Under the pieces are notes generated by a model. The model did no database searches and had not been told where the DNA came from. It saw only the letters and a program-made list of their open reading frames with translations. The translations under genes were made by a program, and so were the position numbers. 64,000 bases of DNA. It comes from Sideroxydans sp. (GTDB lineage Bacteria > Pseudomonadota > Gammaproteobacteria > Burkholderiales > Gallionellaceae). The DNA is taken from NCBI GenBank assembly GCA_028710605.1, contig JAQTTU010000005.1, positions 62,001 through 126,000 on the forward strand, in the 5' to 3' direction. Positions 54,575 to 62,803 of this stretch are shown piece after piece. Within the stretch, counting starts at the first letter, position 1. Every line of letters starts with the position of its first letter.

Positions 54575-56293
54575 GTGGCCGATCCCAGCGGGATAAAACG
54601 AACTGTGCGGCAGCGCTGGCATCAGTTGGGCGTGCAGGAAAAACTGCACCTGCTGATCCAGGGTTCGCTGATCGTGCTGTTCGTCATTTCGACCAACTGG
54701 GTGATAGCTCGCTTCGAGAAGCAAATCATCGCGCATGCCGAGCAGCGCGCTTTTGAAACGGCGGACGGTCTCATCAACGGCATGAATTTGCTGATGCTGA
54801 CCGGCGCGGTGTCCGATCCGGCCAACCGCACGCTGCTGCTGGAAAAAATGCGCCAGTCCGAAGGCGTGCACGAGTTGCGCATCGTGCGCGGCGATTCGGT
54901 GATCAAACAATTCGGCCCCGGTTTGCCGGAGGAGCAGGCGCAGGACGAGATGGACAGGTCCGTGCTGCGCAGCGGCAAGCCCGCTTTCCAGCGCTTTGAA
55001 TCGGACGACCATCCGCCGGTGTTGCGCGTGGTGGTGCCGTTCATCGCGCAGCAGAATTTTCGCGGCACGAATTGTCTGACCTGTCATGAGACGCAAGCGG
55101 GCAGCGTGAACGGCGCGGCCAGCGTCACCATAGATCTGAGCAAAGATAGCGCCGAGCTGGGGGCGCTGAAAAAGAGTCTGTGGTTGGGGCATCTGGCGAT
55201 CCAGATATTTTTGTCGCTGCTGATCTGGCTGTTCGTGCGCAAACTGATCGTGCGCAATATCGAGCGGCCCATTAAAAAATTGCAGTTGGCGATGCACGAG
55301 ATACATCGCAGCAACGATCTTTCCAAGCGCGCCGACGTGAACGAAAACAATGCCGATGTCGGTGAAATGGCGCGCGACTTCAACGCGCTGCTGGAGAGCC
55401 TGGAACGCGCCAACGAGCGTCTGGAGCTGTTCGCCAAGATGTTCGAGAACAGCGGCGAAGCCATTCTTATCACCGATGCCGACAGCAATATCCTTACGGT
55501 GAATCCCGCGTTCGAGCAGATCACCCAGTATTCGTCGGCAGAAGTCGTCGGCAAAAATCCGAGAATGCTCGGCTCCGGCAAACAAAACGCCGAGTTTTTT
55601 ACTGCGATGTGGCATTCCATCGAGACGACCGGACGCTGGTCGGGCGAAATCTGGAACCGGCGCAAGAACGGCGAGGTTTACCCCGAATGGTTGTCCATAG
55701 GCGTGGTGAAAAACGCCCAAGGGCAGATCATCAATTACATTTCCTCGTTCTCCGACATCACCAAGCGCAAGGTTGACGAGCAGCAAATCAAATTTCTGGC
55801 GCACTTCGATTCGCTGACCCGTTTGCCCAACCGCGTGCTGTTCGCCGACCGTCTGCGCCATGCCCTGGTCAAGGCCAACCGCAACAAGACCTTGGTCGGC
55901 TTGATGTTCCTCGATCTGGATAAATTCAAGAGCATCAACGACACGCTGGGGCATCTGGCGGGCGACCAGTTGCTGCAATCGGTGGCCGAACGCCTGCGCG
56001 CTTGCGTGCGCGAGTCGGATACTTTGTGCCGGCAGGGCGGCGATGAATTTTTGATTCTGCTGGACGAGATCAGCTCCGCGTCCGATATTGAACTGGTGGC
56101 GCGCAAAATCATGCAGGAGATGTCCAAGCCGCATCTGGTGGCCGAAGTGGAAAGAAACATCACCTTCAGCATAGGTGGCGCGCTTTATCCCGACGATGCC
56201 GTGGAGGCCGAGGCGCTGATCCAATGTGCCGACACGGCCATGTATCGGGCCAAGGATAGCGGGCGCAATAATTTCAAACTGTATAAATCTTGA
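54575..56293 (+). CDS. Heme-sensor-type PAS-GGDEF diguanylate cyclase
   Basis: 572 residues from GTG 54575. A membrane helix (about 30-46), a periplasmic domain (47-205) with c-type heme motif CLTCH (C167 to H171), a second helix (about 208-226), HAMP, PAS (about 285-400), and a GGDEF domain with active GGDEF at 488-492 and inhibitory I-site RESD at 479-482. It should make c-di-GMP in response to a periplasmic redox or gas signal; the ligand is unknown. orn is upstream. Confidence 0.92.
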   Translation: MADPSGIKRTVRQRWHQLGVQEKLHLLIQGSLIVLFVISTNWVIARFEKQIIAHAEQRAFETADGLINGMNLLMLTGAVSDPANRTLLLEKMRQSEGVHELRIVRGDSVIKQFGPGLPEEQAQDEMDRSVLRSGKPAFQRFESDDHPPVLRVVVPFIAQQNFRGTNCLTCHETQAGSVNGAASVTIDLSKDSAELGALKKSLWLGHLAIQIFLSLLIWLFVRKLIVRNIERPIKKLQLAMHEIHRSNDLSKRADVNENNADVGEMARDFNALLESLERANERLELFAKMFENSGEAILITDADSNILTVNPAFEQITQYSSAEVVGKNPRMLGSGKQNAEFFTAMWHSIETTGRWSGEIWNRRKNGEVYPEWLSIGVVKNAQGQIINYISSFSDITKRKVDEQQIKFLAHFDSLTRLPNRVLFADRLRHALVKANRNKTLVGLMFLDLDKFKSINDTLGHLAGDQLLQSVAERLRACVRESDTLCRQGGDEFLILLDEISSASDIELVARKIMQEMSKPHLVAEVERNITFSIGGALYPDDAVEAEALIQCADTAMYRAKDSGRNNFKLYKS

Positions 56294-57360
56294 AGCACCT
56301 GCTGGTAGATATTTCCGCGCACGGCTACGGCCACGTCGCGCAGACCGCGCCGGTGGTGAATGCGCTGGTGCAACGATTTCCAGATTTGCGCATCACGCTA
56401 CGATGTGCCGCCCCCATCTCTCTCCTCAAGCAACGCTTCACCTGCGAATTCAATCACGTTTCAGTCGCGCTCGATTTCGGCATGGCGATGTTCGACGCGG
56501 TGCAAGTCGATGTGCCGCGCAGCCTCGCGGCTTACCGCGAATACCATGCCGATTGGAAAACCAAAGTGGCGCGCGCTGCGCAGGAAATGGGCGAACTGCA
56601 ACCCGACTTATTGCTGGCCAACGTGCCTTATCTTTCGCTGGCGGCGGCACAGGCTGCGCAGATTTCCGCCGTGGCGATGTGTTGCCTGAACTGGGCGGAC
56701 CTCTATCGCCACTACGCGCCGCACGATGCGGAGAGTCATGCCATTCATGTGCAAATTCTGGAGGCATACCGCAGCGCGCACACCTTTCTCAAAGTGCAGC
56801 CGACCATGCCCATGCCCGGTCTGGACAATGCGTGCGAGATCGCGCCGATTGCCAAATTGGGATGCAAACGGCGCGAACAGATTTGTTTGTTATCTGGCTG
56901 GAACGATTGCGAGCGGTTGGTGCTAATTGCGATGGGCGGTATCGCGCACCGCTTGCCCATGGAGCGCTGGCCGCGCATCCCCGGCGTGCGCTGGCTGATC
57001 CCGCAGGCGTGGCAGATTCAACGCGGCGACGTGATCGCGTTCGAGTCGCTGGACATGAGCTTCAGCGATGTGCTGGCATCAAGCGATGCCGTGCTGACCA
57101 AACCCGGTTACGGCACGTTCGCCGAAGCGGCGTGCAACGGTGTTCCCGTGCTGTACGTGTCGCGCGGCGAATGGCCGGAACAGGCGTATCTGGTGGAATG
57201 GTTGCAGCAACACGGCGTGTGCCGCGAAGTGACGGGCGAACAGTTTATCGGCGGGGATTTGGCGGAAGCGTTACGGCTGCTGTGGAATATGCCCAAGCCG
57301 CCAGTGCCGGGGGCGAGTGGTGCGCAGGAAGCGGCGGCGATAATCGAAAAGTTGTTGTGA
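56290..57360 (+). CDS. MurG-like glycosyltransferase family protein
   Basis: 356 residues from a TTG that overlaps the GGDEF stop (TTGA). HGYGHVAQTAPVVNAL at the N-terminus and KPGYGTFAEAACNGVPVLY at the C-terminus are the acceptor and donor sugar-nucleotide signatures of the GT-B MurG/GT28 group. Its sugar and acceptor are unknown; c-di-GMP-linked surface sugar synthesis is possible from the neighbouring gene. Confidence 0.85.
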   Translation: MKHLLVDISAHGYGHVAQTAPVVNALVQRFPDLRITLRCAAPISLLKQRFTCEFNHVSVALDFGMAMFDAVQVDVPRSLAAYREYHADWKTKVARAAQEMGELQPDLLLANVPYLSLAAAQAAQISAVAMCCLNWADLYRHYAPHDAESHAIHVQILEAYRSAHTFLKVQPTMPMPGLDNACEIAPIAKLGCKRREQICLLSGWNDCERLVLIAMGGIAHRLPMERWPRIPGVRWLIPQAWQIQRGDVIAFESLDMSFSDVLASSDAVLTKPGYGTFAEAACNGVPVLYVSRGEWPEQAYLVEWLQQHGVCREVTGEQFIGGDLAEALRLLWNMPKPPVPGASGAQEAAAIIEKLL

Positions 57361-57373
57361 AAACCTGAAAACT

Positions 57374-57494
57374 TTTTGCCCGCAGATTACACAGATTAAG
57401 TAGATTATTAGGTGAATATTGGTGAGTAGCGTCTCACCCTTAGGGTAAAAAGACAAACCAGGGTTTGTTGTTTAATCTGCGGGCAAAAGTTTTT
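57374..57494. repeat. CAGATTAC-type inverted repeat
   Basis: TTTTTGCCCGCAGATTACAC on the left and TTTAATCTGCGGGCAAAAGT on the right are complementary. It separates the convergent glycosyltransferase and hemH genes. Same family as 19599 and 33903. Confidence 0.75.
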
Positions 57495-57499
57495 AGGTT

Positions 57500-58588
57500 T
57501 TACTGCTCCGCGCCTGACTCCAGAGCACGCAATCTGCCTTGTTCCAGCTCCGCCGCATCCGGCTCATCCAGCCAGCCGTGCAGGTTGTCCAGCACCAGAT
57601 CGGCCAGCGCGGCTATCCAGTCGGTATTGCCGTTGAGGCAGGGAATGTAGCGATACTCGCCGCCGCCCGCGTGCTGGAAAATTTCTTTTCCTTCCTGCGC
57701 GATTTCTTCCAGCGTCTCCAGACAGTCCGCCACAAAGCCGGGACACACCACATCCAGACGCGCAGTTTTTTGTGCTCCCAATTCCTGCAAGGTGGCTGCG
57801 GTGTAGGGCTTGATCCATTCGGCTTTGCCGAAGCGCGACTGGAAACTCACGACGTATTGCGTCTCGCTCAAGCCCAGTTCCTGCGCCAGCAAGCGCCCGG
57901 TCTTGAGACATTCGCAATGGTAGGGATCGCCTCTGTCCAGCGTGTATTGCGGCAGGCCGTGAAAACTCATCAGCAGTTTTTCCGGCTTGCCGTGCTGTTC
58001 CCAGTAAGCGCTGATATTGCCCGCCAGCGCTTTGATGTATCCCGCGTCGTCGTGAAAATGTTTGACGGTGCGCAGCGCGGGCGTGTTGCGCGTTTGCCGC
58101 ATTGTTTCAAAAACCGCATCGAAGACGGTGGCCGTGGTGCTGGCGGAATATTGCGGGTACAGCGGCACGACGAGAATGCGCTGGCAGTTCATCTGTTTCA
58201 GTTTGCGCAGCGCATCGGGTATGGATGGCTTGCCGTAGCGCATGGCATGTTCGACCAGCAGCGACGGATGGTCGCGCTGGTTGAGTTGCGCCTGCAACTT
58301 GCCGCATTGCTTCTCGGTATAAACGCGCAGCGGCGAACCTTGCGGCAGCCAGATCGAGGCGTATTTCGCGGCGGATTTTTTCGGGCGCGTGTTGAGGATG
58401 ATGCCGTTGAGAATCAGCCACCAGATTGCGCGCGGCATTTCCACCACGCGCGGATCGCTCAAAAATTCTTTCAGGTAAGTGCGCACGGCCTTTGGCGTGG
58501 GCGCATCCGGCGTGCCGAGATTGACCAGCAGAATGCCGGTCTTGGGCGGCGTGCCGTGAGAAAAAATAGGTTCGTGTTGAAATGGCAT
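57500..58588 (-). CDS. hemH: Ferrochelatase
   Basis: 362 residues. [13 protein letters not shown] at the start, the catalytic His in [19 protein letters not shown], and [17 protein letters not shown] with the conserved Glu. It inserts iron into protoporphyrin IX to make heme. ATG 58588 gives the usual N-terminus. It lies between two hairpin repeats; hrcA is upstream, same direction. Confidence 0.97.
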   Translation of the reverse strand: MPFQHEPIFSHGTPPKTGILLVNLGTPDAPTPKAVRTYLKEFLSDPRVVEMPRAIWWLILNGIILNTRPKKSAAKYASIWLPQGSPLRVYTEKQCGKLQAQLNQRDHPSLLVEHAMRYGKPSIPDALRKLKQMNCQRILVVPLYPQYSASTTATVFDAVFETMRQTRNTPALRTVKHFHDDAGYIKALAGNISAYWEQHGKPEKLLMSFHGLPQYTLDRGDPYHCECLKTGRLLAQELGLSETQYVVSFQSRFGKAEWIKPYTAATLQELGAQKTARLDVVCPGFVADCLETLEEIAQEGKEIFQHAGGGEYRYIPCLNGNTDWIAALADLVLDNLHGWLDEPDAAELEQGRLRALESGAEQ

Positions 58589-58592
58589 GTTG

Positions 58593-58716
58593 AAAAACCT
58601 CACCACAGAGACACTGAGACACTGAGAAAGTCAAAAGCGAAACCGATCTGGGAATAACAATAGGTGTTTTGCATTGTTTTTCTCTGTGCCTCTGTGTCTC
58701 TGTGGTGAAAGGTTTT
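58593..58716. repeat. CACAGAGACACTGAG-type inverted repeat
   Basis: ACCTCACCACAGAGACACTG on the left, and GCCTCTGTGTCTCTGTGGTG on the right, form a long imperfect hairpin between hrcA and hemH. A similar CAGAG unit pair is at 32856. Confidence 0.72.
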
Positions 58717-58722
58717 AGGTTT

Positions 58723-59742
58723 TCAATGCTGTGACAGCGCATTGCTCAACAGCTTGGCCGTGATGTCCACAATCGGCACCACGCTCTCGTAGCTCATGCG
58801 TTTCGGGCCGACCACGGCGAGCGTGCCGACAATATTGCCGTCGGCGGTGTAAGGCGCGCTCACCACGCTGCATTCGTCCAGTCCGGCCAGCCCCGATTCG
58901 TGCCCGACGAAAATATGCACGCCCGGCGCGTGCCGTCCCGCATCCAGCAATTGCAGCAATTCGGTCTTCTGCTCGAACACGTTGAACAGGTTGCGCAACT
59001 GGTTCATGTTGGCGGAAAGGTCGTTGATGTGCAGCAGGTTGCGCTCGCCGCTGATGACGTAGTCCTCGCTCTTGCGCGCGATGGCCTCGTCGCTGGCGGC
59101 CATCGCCGCACTCATCAGCGCGGTCATGTCATGCTGCAACTGGCGCAGTTCGTTTCGCATGCGCCGGTGGATGTCGCCGAACGCCAGGTTGGCGTAATGC
59201 TGGCTCAGGAAATTGCCCGCCTCGGTGAGCTGCGCCTGGCTGTAGTCTTTGTGCGTCACCAGCACGCGGTTTTCCACTTCGCCGTCCGGCATCACGATGA
59301 TGAGCAGCACGCGTTTTTCCGACAGGCGCAGAAATTCGATCTGGCGCACGGTGATGGCGGCGCGTTTGGGCGTGGCGACCACCCCGGCGAAGCGGGTGAG
59401 ATCGGACAGCAGGTTGGAGGCCTGGGTCAACAAGCGCGTCGGATTGTTCGGCTGCAACTGGCTTTCCAGATGTTGCACGCGCGCCTCGGACAAGGGCTGC
59501 ACCACCATCAGGGTGTCGATGAACAAGCGGTAGCCCAGCGCCGTCGGCACGCGCCCGGCGGACGTGTGCGGGCTGGCGACCAGCCCCATCGTTTCCAGAT
59601 CGGCCATCACGTTGCGGATGGTGGCAGGGCTGACTTCCAGGCCGGAGAATTGCTGCAACGCGCGCGAGCCGACCGGCTGGCCGTCGCTGATATAGCGTTC
59701 TACCAGAGTCTTGAGCAGTACTTGTGCGCGGTCGTTTAGCAT
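58723..59742 (-). CDS. hrcA: Heat-inducible transcription repressor HrcA
   Basis: 339 residues. Winged-helix N-terminus (MLNDRAQVLLKTLVERYISD, SGLEVSPATIRNVMADLE) and the HrcA C-terminal region. It represses groESL and dnaK operons through the CIRCE element in bacteria that use it. No CIRCE site is visible beside it. ATG 59742 is used; a longer ORF upstream is not conserved-looking. Confidence 0.97.
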   Translation of the reverse strand: MLNDRAQVLLKTLVERYISDGQPVGSRALQQFSGLEVSPATIRNVMADLETMGLVASPHTSAGRVPTALGYRLFIDTLMVVQPLSEARVQHLESQLQPNNPTRLLTQASNLLSDLTRFAGVVATPKRAAITVRQIEFLRLSEKRVLLIIVMPDGEVENRVLVTHKDYSQAQLTEAGNFLSQHYANLAFGDIHRRMRNELRQLQHDMTALMSAAMAASDEAIARKSEDYVISGERNLLHINDLSANMNQLRNLFNVFEQKTELLQLLDAGRHAPGVHIFVGHESGLAGLDECSVVSAPYTADGNIVGTLAVVGPKRMSYESVVPIVDITAKLLSNALSQH

Positions 59743-59810
59743 GGCGGCGAATTCTAACATCCAGAATAAAACCGCATGGTTCATTAGCCCTAAGCCGGGG
59801 CCAATTAGGG

Positions 59811-59888
59811 TTTCACGCGGAGGCGCAGAGAAAAACAAAGCTGGCTGAGAGCCTATATCCTCCGTGCCCTCCGCGTCTCCGCGTGAAA
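59811..59888. repeat. CACGCGGAGGC inverted repeat
   Basis: TTTCACGCGGAGGCGCAGAG on the left, and TCCGCGTCTCCGCGTGAAA on the right, form a long imperfect hairpin in the 422-base gap 59743-60164 upstream of hrcA and the luxR-type gene. Copy G of family R1 and the luxR promoter fill the rest of this gap. Confidence 0.72.
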
Positions 59889-59957
59889 AAATCTTGTCGT
59901 GTTTTGACTTTATTTAACTGATAAGTGAATAAAACTGGATATTTTCAATGCCATTTG

Positions 59958-60031
59958 CCCCGCAAGCCGCGTCAATAGGCGATCCGCATGGTGCGAATGG
60001 TGGAGATGCCCGTATTTGCTGGCTTGCGGGG
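59958..60031 (+). repeat. Dispersed repeat family R1, copy G (most complete)
   Basis: CCCCGCAAGCC (59958-59968) and GGCTTGCGGGG (60021-60031) are perfect 11-bp ends around a core with GTCAATAGGCGATCCGCATG and GATGCCCGTATTTGCT. This shows the outer inverted ends of the unit, seen only in part in other copies. Confidence 0.82.
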
Positions 60032-60164
60032 AAGGTGTGTTTTGTAGAATGGCTTTACTTTCGCCGCGAAGCTGTATAGGTTTAGTATGCTGGTTGCATG
60101 GAGATTTCCGCCATTAACGGAAGCCGCTTAATTGTTTTGGATTTGCTCAGAAGGTGTGTAGCCT

Positions 60165-60887
60165 ATGAAGTCCATCGAACGTTTCACCACCTTATTGGAA
60201 TGCACTTCCGAAGAAGCATGGCGTAATTCCATTTTTCAACTGGGCAACGAATACGGTTTCGACCAGACACTGATCGCCGTTGTTTCCGGTCGCCCGACAT
60301 CGCTGGGTGATGCCTTTTTGTGCAGCAACTATTCTTCCCGATGGCTGGGCATTTACGACAGCTCGCAATTGCTCAACATCGACCCGACGGTCGCCCACTG
60401 CGTGACGCGTTCGACCCCGTTGATCTGGGAGCCTGCGGTATTCGCCCGAAAACAGCAAAAGGAAATGTACGAAGAAGCATGCAGCCACGGCCTGCGCTCG
60501 GGCATTTCGCTGCCATTTCATGGTCCCGGCGGCGAAATCGGCATCCTGTGCTTTGTGAATGACACGGAACCCAGCAAGCGATTTCAGCGGGACGCGTTGC
60601 ATGCCATGCCCGCGCTTTCAATGCTGCGCGATTTCGCGTTCGAATCCTCGTTGCGCTATGCCAAGCTGGGCAACCAGGAATCGCAACCCGCGCTGACGCG
60701 GCGCGAACTGGAATGCCTGAAATGGTGCGCTTCGGGAAAAACTTCCTGGGAAATTTCGCAAATTCTCCGTTGCTCTGAATCGGCCATCAACTTTCACTTC
60801 GGCAACCTGCGCCGCAAGTTCAACGCGACCTCGCGCAGGCAGGTCGTGGTCAAGGCGATTCACTACGGCCTGCTGCGTCCGCTCTAG
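60165..60887 (+). CDS. LuxR-type acyl-homoserine-lactone receptor
   Basis: 240 residues. The autoinducer domain has the ligand residues W60, Y64, D73, P74 and W88, each three positions from TraR W57, Y61, D70, P71 and W85, so it should bind an AHL. The C-terminal GerE-type helix-turn-helix is LTRRELECLKWCASGKTSWE. It is upstream of an RsaL-like gene and a LuxI-type gene, giving the las arrangement. It likely activates the two lux boxes at 61248 and 61996. Confidence 0.93.
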   Translation: MKSIERFTTLLECTSEEAWRNSIFQLGNEYGFDQTLIAVVSGRPTSLGDAFLCSNYSSRWLGIYDSSQLLNIDPTVAHCVTRSTPLIWEPAVFARKQQKEMYEEACSHGLRSGISLPFHGPGGEIGILCFVNDTEPSKRFQRDALHAMPALSMLRDFAFESSLRYAKLGNQESQPALTRRELECLKWCASGKTSWEISQILRCSESAINFHFGNLRRKFNATSRRQVVVKAIHYGLLRPL

Positions 60888-60907
60888 CCGGGATTGGTGC
60901 GCGCTCC

Positions 60908-61138
60908 TCAGGCTATTGCACGATTCGCAATAAATTTCCCCGGTTTGGCTTGTTGCAAATCGTGGTCGGTAATTTTTCCGTTCAAATAGAGCCGCAATAA
61001 TATGGCGATGGGCGACGGCATTTCCGATCCCATCTCAAAGCGGCTTCCTCTCGATTGGGTAACGCCGAACCTCGACCAGAACAGTGCCTGGCACTCGCGC
61101 CGTGATTTTCGATATTCACGCAAAATTTCAGGGCTCAT
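60908..61138 (-). CDS. RsaL-like repressor
   Basis: 76 residues. RRECQALFWSRFGVTQSRGS followed by RFEMGSEMPSPIA matches the helix-turn-helix of Pseudomonas RsaL (RESQ...FWSRFGISQSCGSRFENG), from memory. RsaL represses lasI to keep AHL at a steady level. Its gene lies between luxR and luxI and faces the other way, as in P. aeruginosa. ATG 61138 has AAGGAGAATT; the longer ORF is rejected. Confidence 0.88.
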   Translation of the reverse strand: MSPEILREYRKSRRECQALFWSRFGVTQSRGSRFEMGSEMPSPIAILLRLYLNGKITDHDLQQAKPGKFIANRAIA

Positions 61139-61247
61139 CAAAATTCTCCTTATCGTTTTCAATTGCACTTGGTGCGTTCAGCCTCGCTCAAGCGGTATCA
61201 AGGCGACACCCGCTTGCAAAATTCTGCATCAGTAATTCCCTTTCCAC

Positions 61248-61267
61248 ACCTGTCTGTTTGGATAGTT
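61248..61267 (+). promoter_or_regulatory. lux/las-type box upstream of the synthase gene
   Basis: ACCTGTCTGTTTGGATAGTT has CT-N12-AG and fits the las-type box consensus at all fixed positions I recall. It shares ACCT-N9-GATAG with the box at 61996. Its centre lies about 42 bases before a plausible start site near 61300. Confidence 0.75.
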
Positions 61268-61276
61268 ACGCGGATT

Positions 61277-61309
61277 ACCCATTCGGCATAGCTTCTATGC
61301 GTACTGGGT
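61277..61309. promoter_or_regulatory. Double palindrome, candidate RsaL operator
   Basis: ACCCA, four bases, GCATAG-CTT-CTATGC, four bases, TGGGT: two nested perfect inverted repeats symmetric about one centre (61293). It overlaps the expected -10 and start of the synthase transcript, just downstream of the lux box, as an RsaL repressor site would. Confidence 0.65.
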
Positions 61310-61339
61310 ATTTCATTCAACTGATCGGGAGGAAGGACA

Positions 61340-61930
61340 ATGGCTCAAAAGATAAAAATTCTGGCGCGCAAGGAATTTCAAAGCAAAGAGTTGTGGAGTA
61401 TGTACCGGCTGCGCGCCCAGGTGTTCAAGGAAAGAATGGGGTGGAGCGTGCCGGTGATGAGCGGCATGGAAATCGACGGCTTCGATGCGCTCGATCCTTA
61501 CTACATGCTGATCAGCGAAGCGGGCGGCAAGGTGCGCGGTTGCTGCCGATTGTTGCCCACGGAGGGGCCGTACATGTTGCGCGATACCTTCCCGGAATTG
61601 CTGCACGGCAAACCGGCACCGGAAGGCAAAGCTGTCTGGGAACTCAGCCGCTTCGCCATCGAAACTGACGGGACGCAGCATTTCGGCTTCGCCGATCTGG
61701 CGTTGGATTCGATGCGCGAAATGGTTTCGTTCGGCGACCGCATGGGCATCGCGCGTTTTGTCATCGTGACCACTACCGCGATCGAGCGCTTGTTGCGGCG
61801 CGCCGGAATCGCCATCACGCGTTTCGGTCCGTCCATTCGCATCGGCGTGGAAAACTCGGTGGCGCTCGAAATCAATCTCGGCGAACAAACCCACCTGGCG
61901 CTGTTCGGTGAAGTTCCGCAGGCGGCTTGA
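61340..61930 (+). CDS. LuxI-type acyl-homoserine-lactone synthase
   Basis: 196 residues. The conserved residues are in place: R25, F29, W35, E44 (commonly Glu at this site), D46, D49, R70, F84, E101 and R104. These form the SAM and acyl-ACP active site; the acyl chain cannot be predicted. GGGAGGAAGGAC lies before ATG 61340. The gene has its own lux box and palindromic operator. Confidence 0.94.
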   Translation: MAQKIKILARKEFQSKELWSMYRLRAQVFKERMGWSVPVMSGMEIDGFDALDPYYMLISEAGGKVRGCCRLLPTEGPYMLRDTFPELLHGKPAPEGKAVWELSRFAIETDGTQHFGFADLALDSMREMVSFGDRMGIARFVIVTTTAIERLLRRAGIAITRFGPSIRIGVENSVALEINLGEQTHLALFGEVPQAA

Positions 61931-61995
61931 TGCGTTGAATCTCACTCGCGCATGCGCATGAATTTTCTTCGTAGCACACGAGTGATCCGAATAAA

Positions 61996-62015
61996 ACCTA
62001 GCAGGTCAGATAGCT
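61996..62015 (+). promoter_or_regulatory. lux/las-type box upstream of the Cys-rich genes
   Basis: ACCTAGCAGGTCAGATAGCT has CT-N12-AG and shares ACCT-N9-GATAG-NT with the box at 61248. A -10-like GAATAA lies near 62035. It is 66 bases after the synthase stop and 214 bases before the Cys-rich gene, so it could start a separate quorum-controlled transcript. Confidence 0.72.
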
Positions 62016-62084
62016 ACGTTCTGGCCTGTTTTGTGAATAAATTGCACTCACTTCATTGCGCTGGAGGTGGGGGTTTTGCTTCCC

Positions 62085-62193
62085 GAAACCGGTGTTTCAA
62101 CCGGGCATTGGAGGCGGTCGGAAATGCAATATTTCACGAACGGAAACGGGGCGAATTTTGTCATGAAAAATCATGACATCACGGTTTTACCGT
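62085..62193 (+). other. Leader with three small hairpins
   Basis: In the 5' region of the gene at 62229: GAAAC-CGGT-GTTTC (62085-62098), GTCATGA-AAAA-TCATGAC (62160-62177), and ACGGT-TTT-ACCGT (62181-62193). If transcription starts near 62048 these lie in a 180-base leader and may stabilise or control the mRNA. The 62160 palindrome could also be a protein site. Confidence 0.5.
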
Positions 62194-62228
62194 TCAGCTG
62201 TTTCATCTCAATTTACAGGAGAACTCCA

Positions 62229-62642
62229 ATGGCAAAAAACGATAGTTTTGTCGATCATCTGATAGACGATCCGAGCAATATTCCCGACATGATTCTGCTC
62301 AACGGGTTTGAGGGAAAGTCCGCGCTGGAAGGCTATACCCGGCTTTATCTGAACGCGGTGCTCAACGAATATTACGAGATCCCGCAAGATGCGGTTTTGC
62401 ATTCTGTCGCGGCAAATGCGTCTTCCGCCCATCCGCTGACAACCACGTATCTCTGGTTGAAAGGCGATGCCGAGCTGATTCGCAAAGGCAAATCCGTTTC
62501 CGAAAAGAAAATGAAATTTCTTGTCGGCGATATTCAAAGCGCTCAGACCGGAGCTCCGCAGGTCGGTCCGACCGGCGTGCAAAATTGCACCCAGTCACCG
62601 CCCGTATGCGGCGATACCGCCTGGAAAGGATGTCCTGCATAG
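62229..62642 (+). CDS. Precursor-like protein with C-terminal Cys-rich GPTG core
   Basis: 137 residues. Residues 1-110 form a folded-looking domain (DDPSNIPDMILLNGFEGKSA, YTRLYLNAVLNEYYEIPQDA, TTYLWLKGDAELI) I cannot name. The last 25 hold one copy of the core seen in the next gene: GPTGVQNCTQSPPVCGDTAW then KGC. The layout is that of a leader-core peptide or of a small anchoring protein. AGGAGAAC precedes ATG 62229. It has a lux box upstream. Confidence 0.8.
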   Translation: MAKNDSFVDHLIDDPSNIPDMILLNGFEGKSALEGYTRLYLNAVLNEYYEIPQDAVLHSVAANASSAHPLTTTYLWLKGDAELIRKGKSVSEKKMKFLVGDIQSAQTGAPQVGPTGVQNCTQSPPVCGDTAWKGCPA

Positions 62643-62803
62643 GACAGAATTTTGTGTCTCCGGCGGGGATGATTTCCGCTCGGTATGCGAAGAATAGTGA
62701 GGAGTATCAAGGTGGCAAGTCTTGATTTGCCAGAATAAGACGAGGAATTTATCCCGCTTTGCAATGATTAATTATTTACCCAACTTCTTTGAAGGAGAAA
62801 TTC

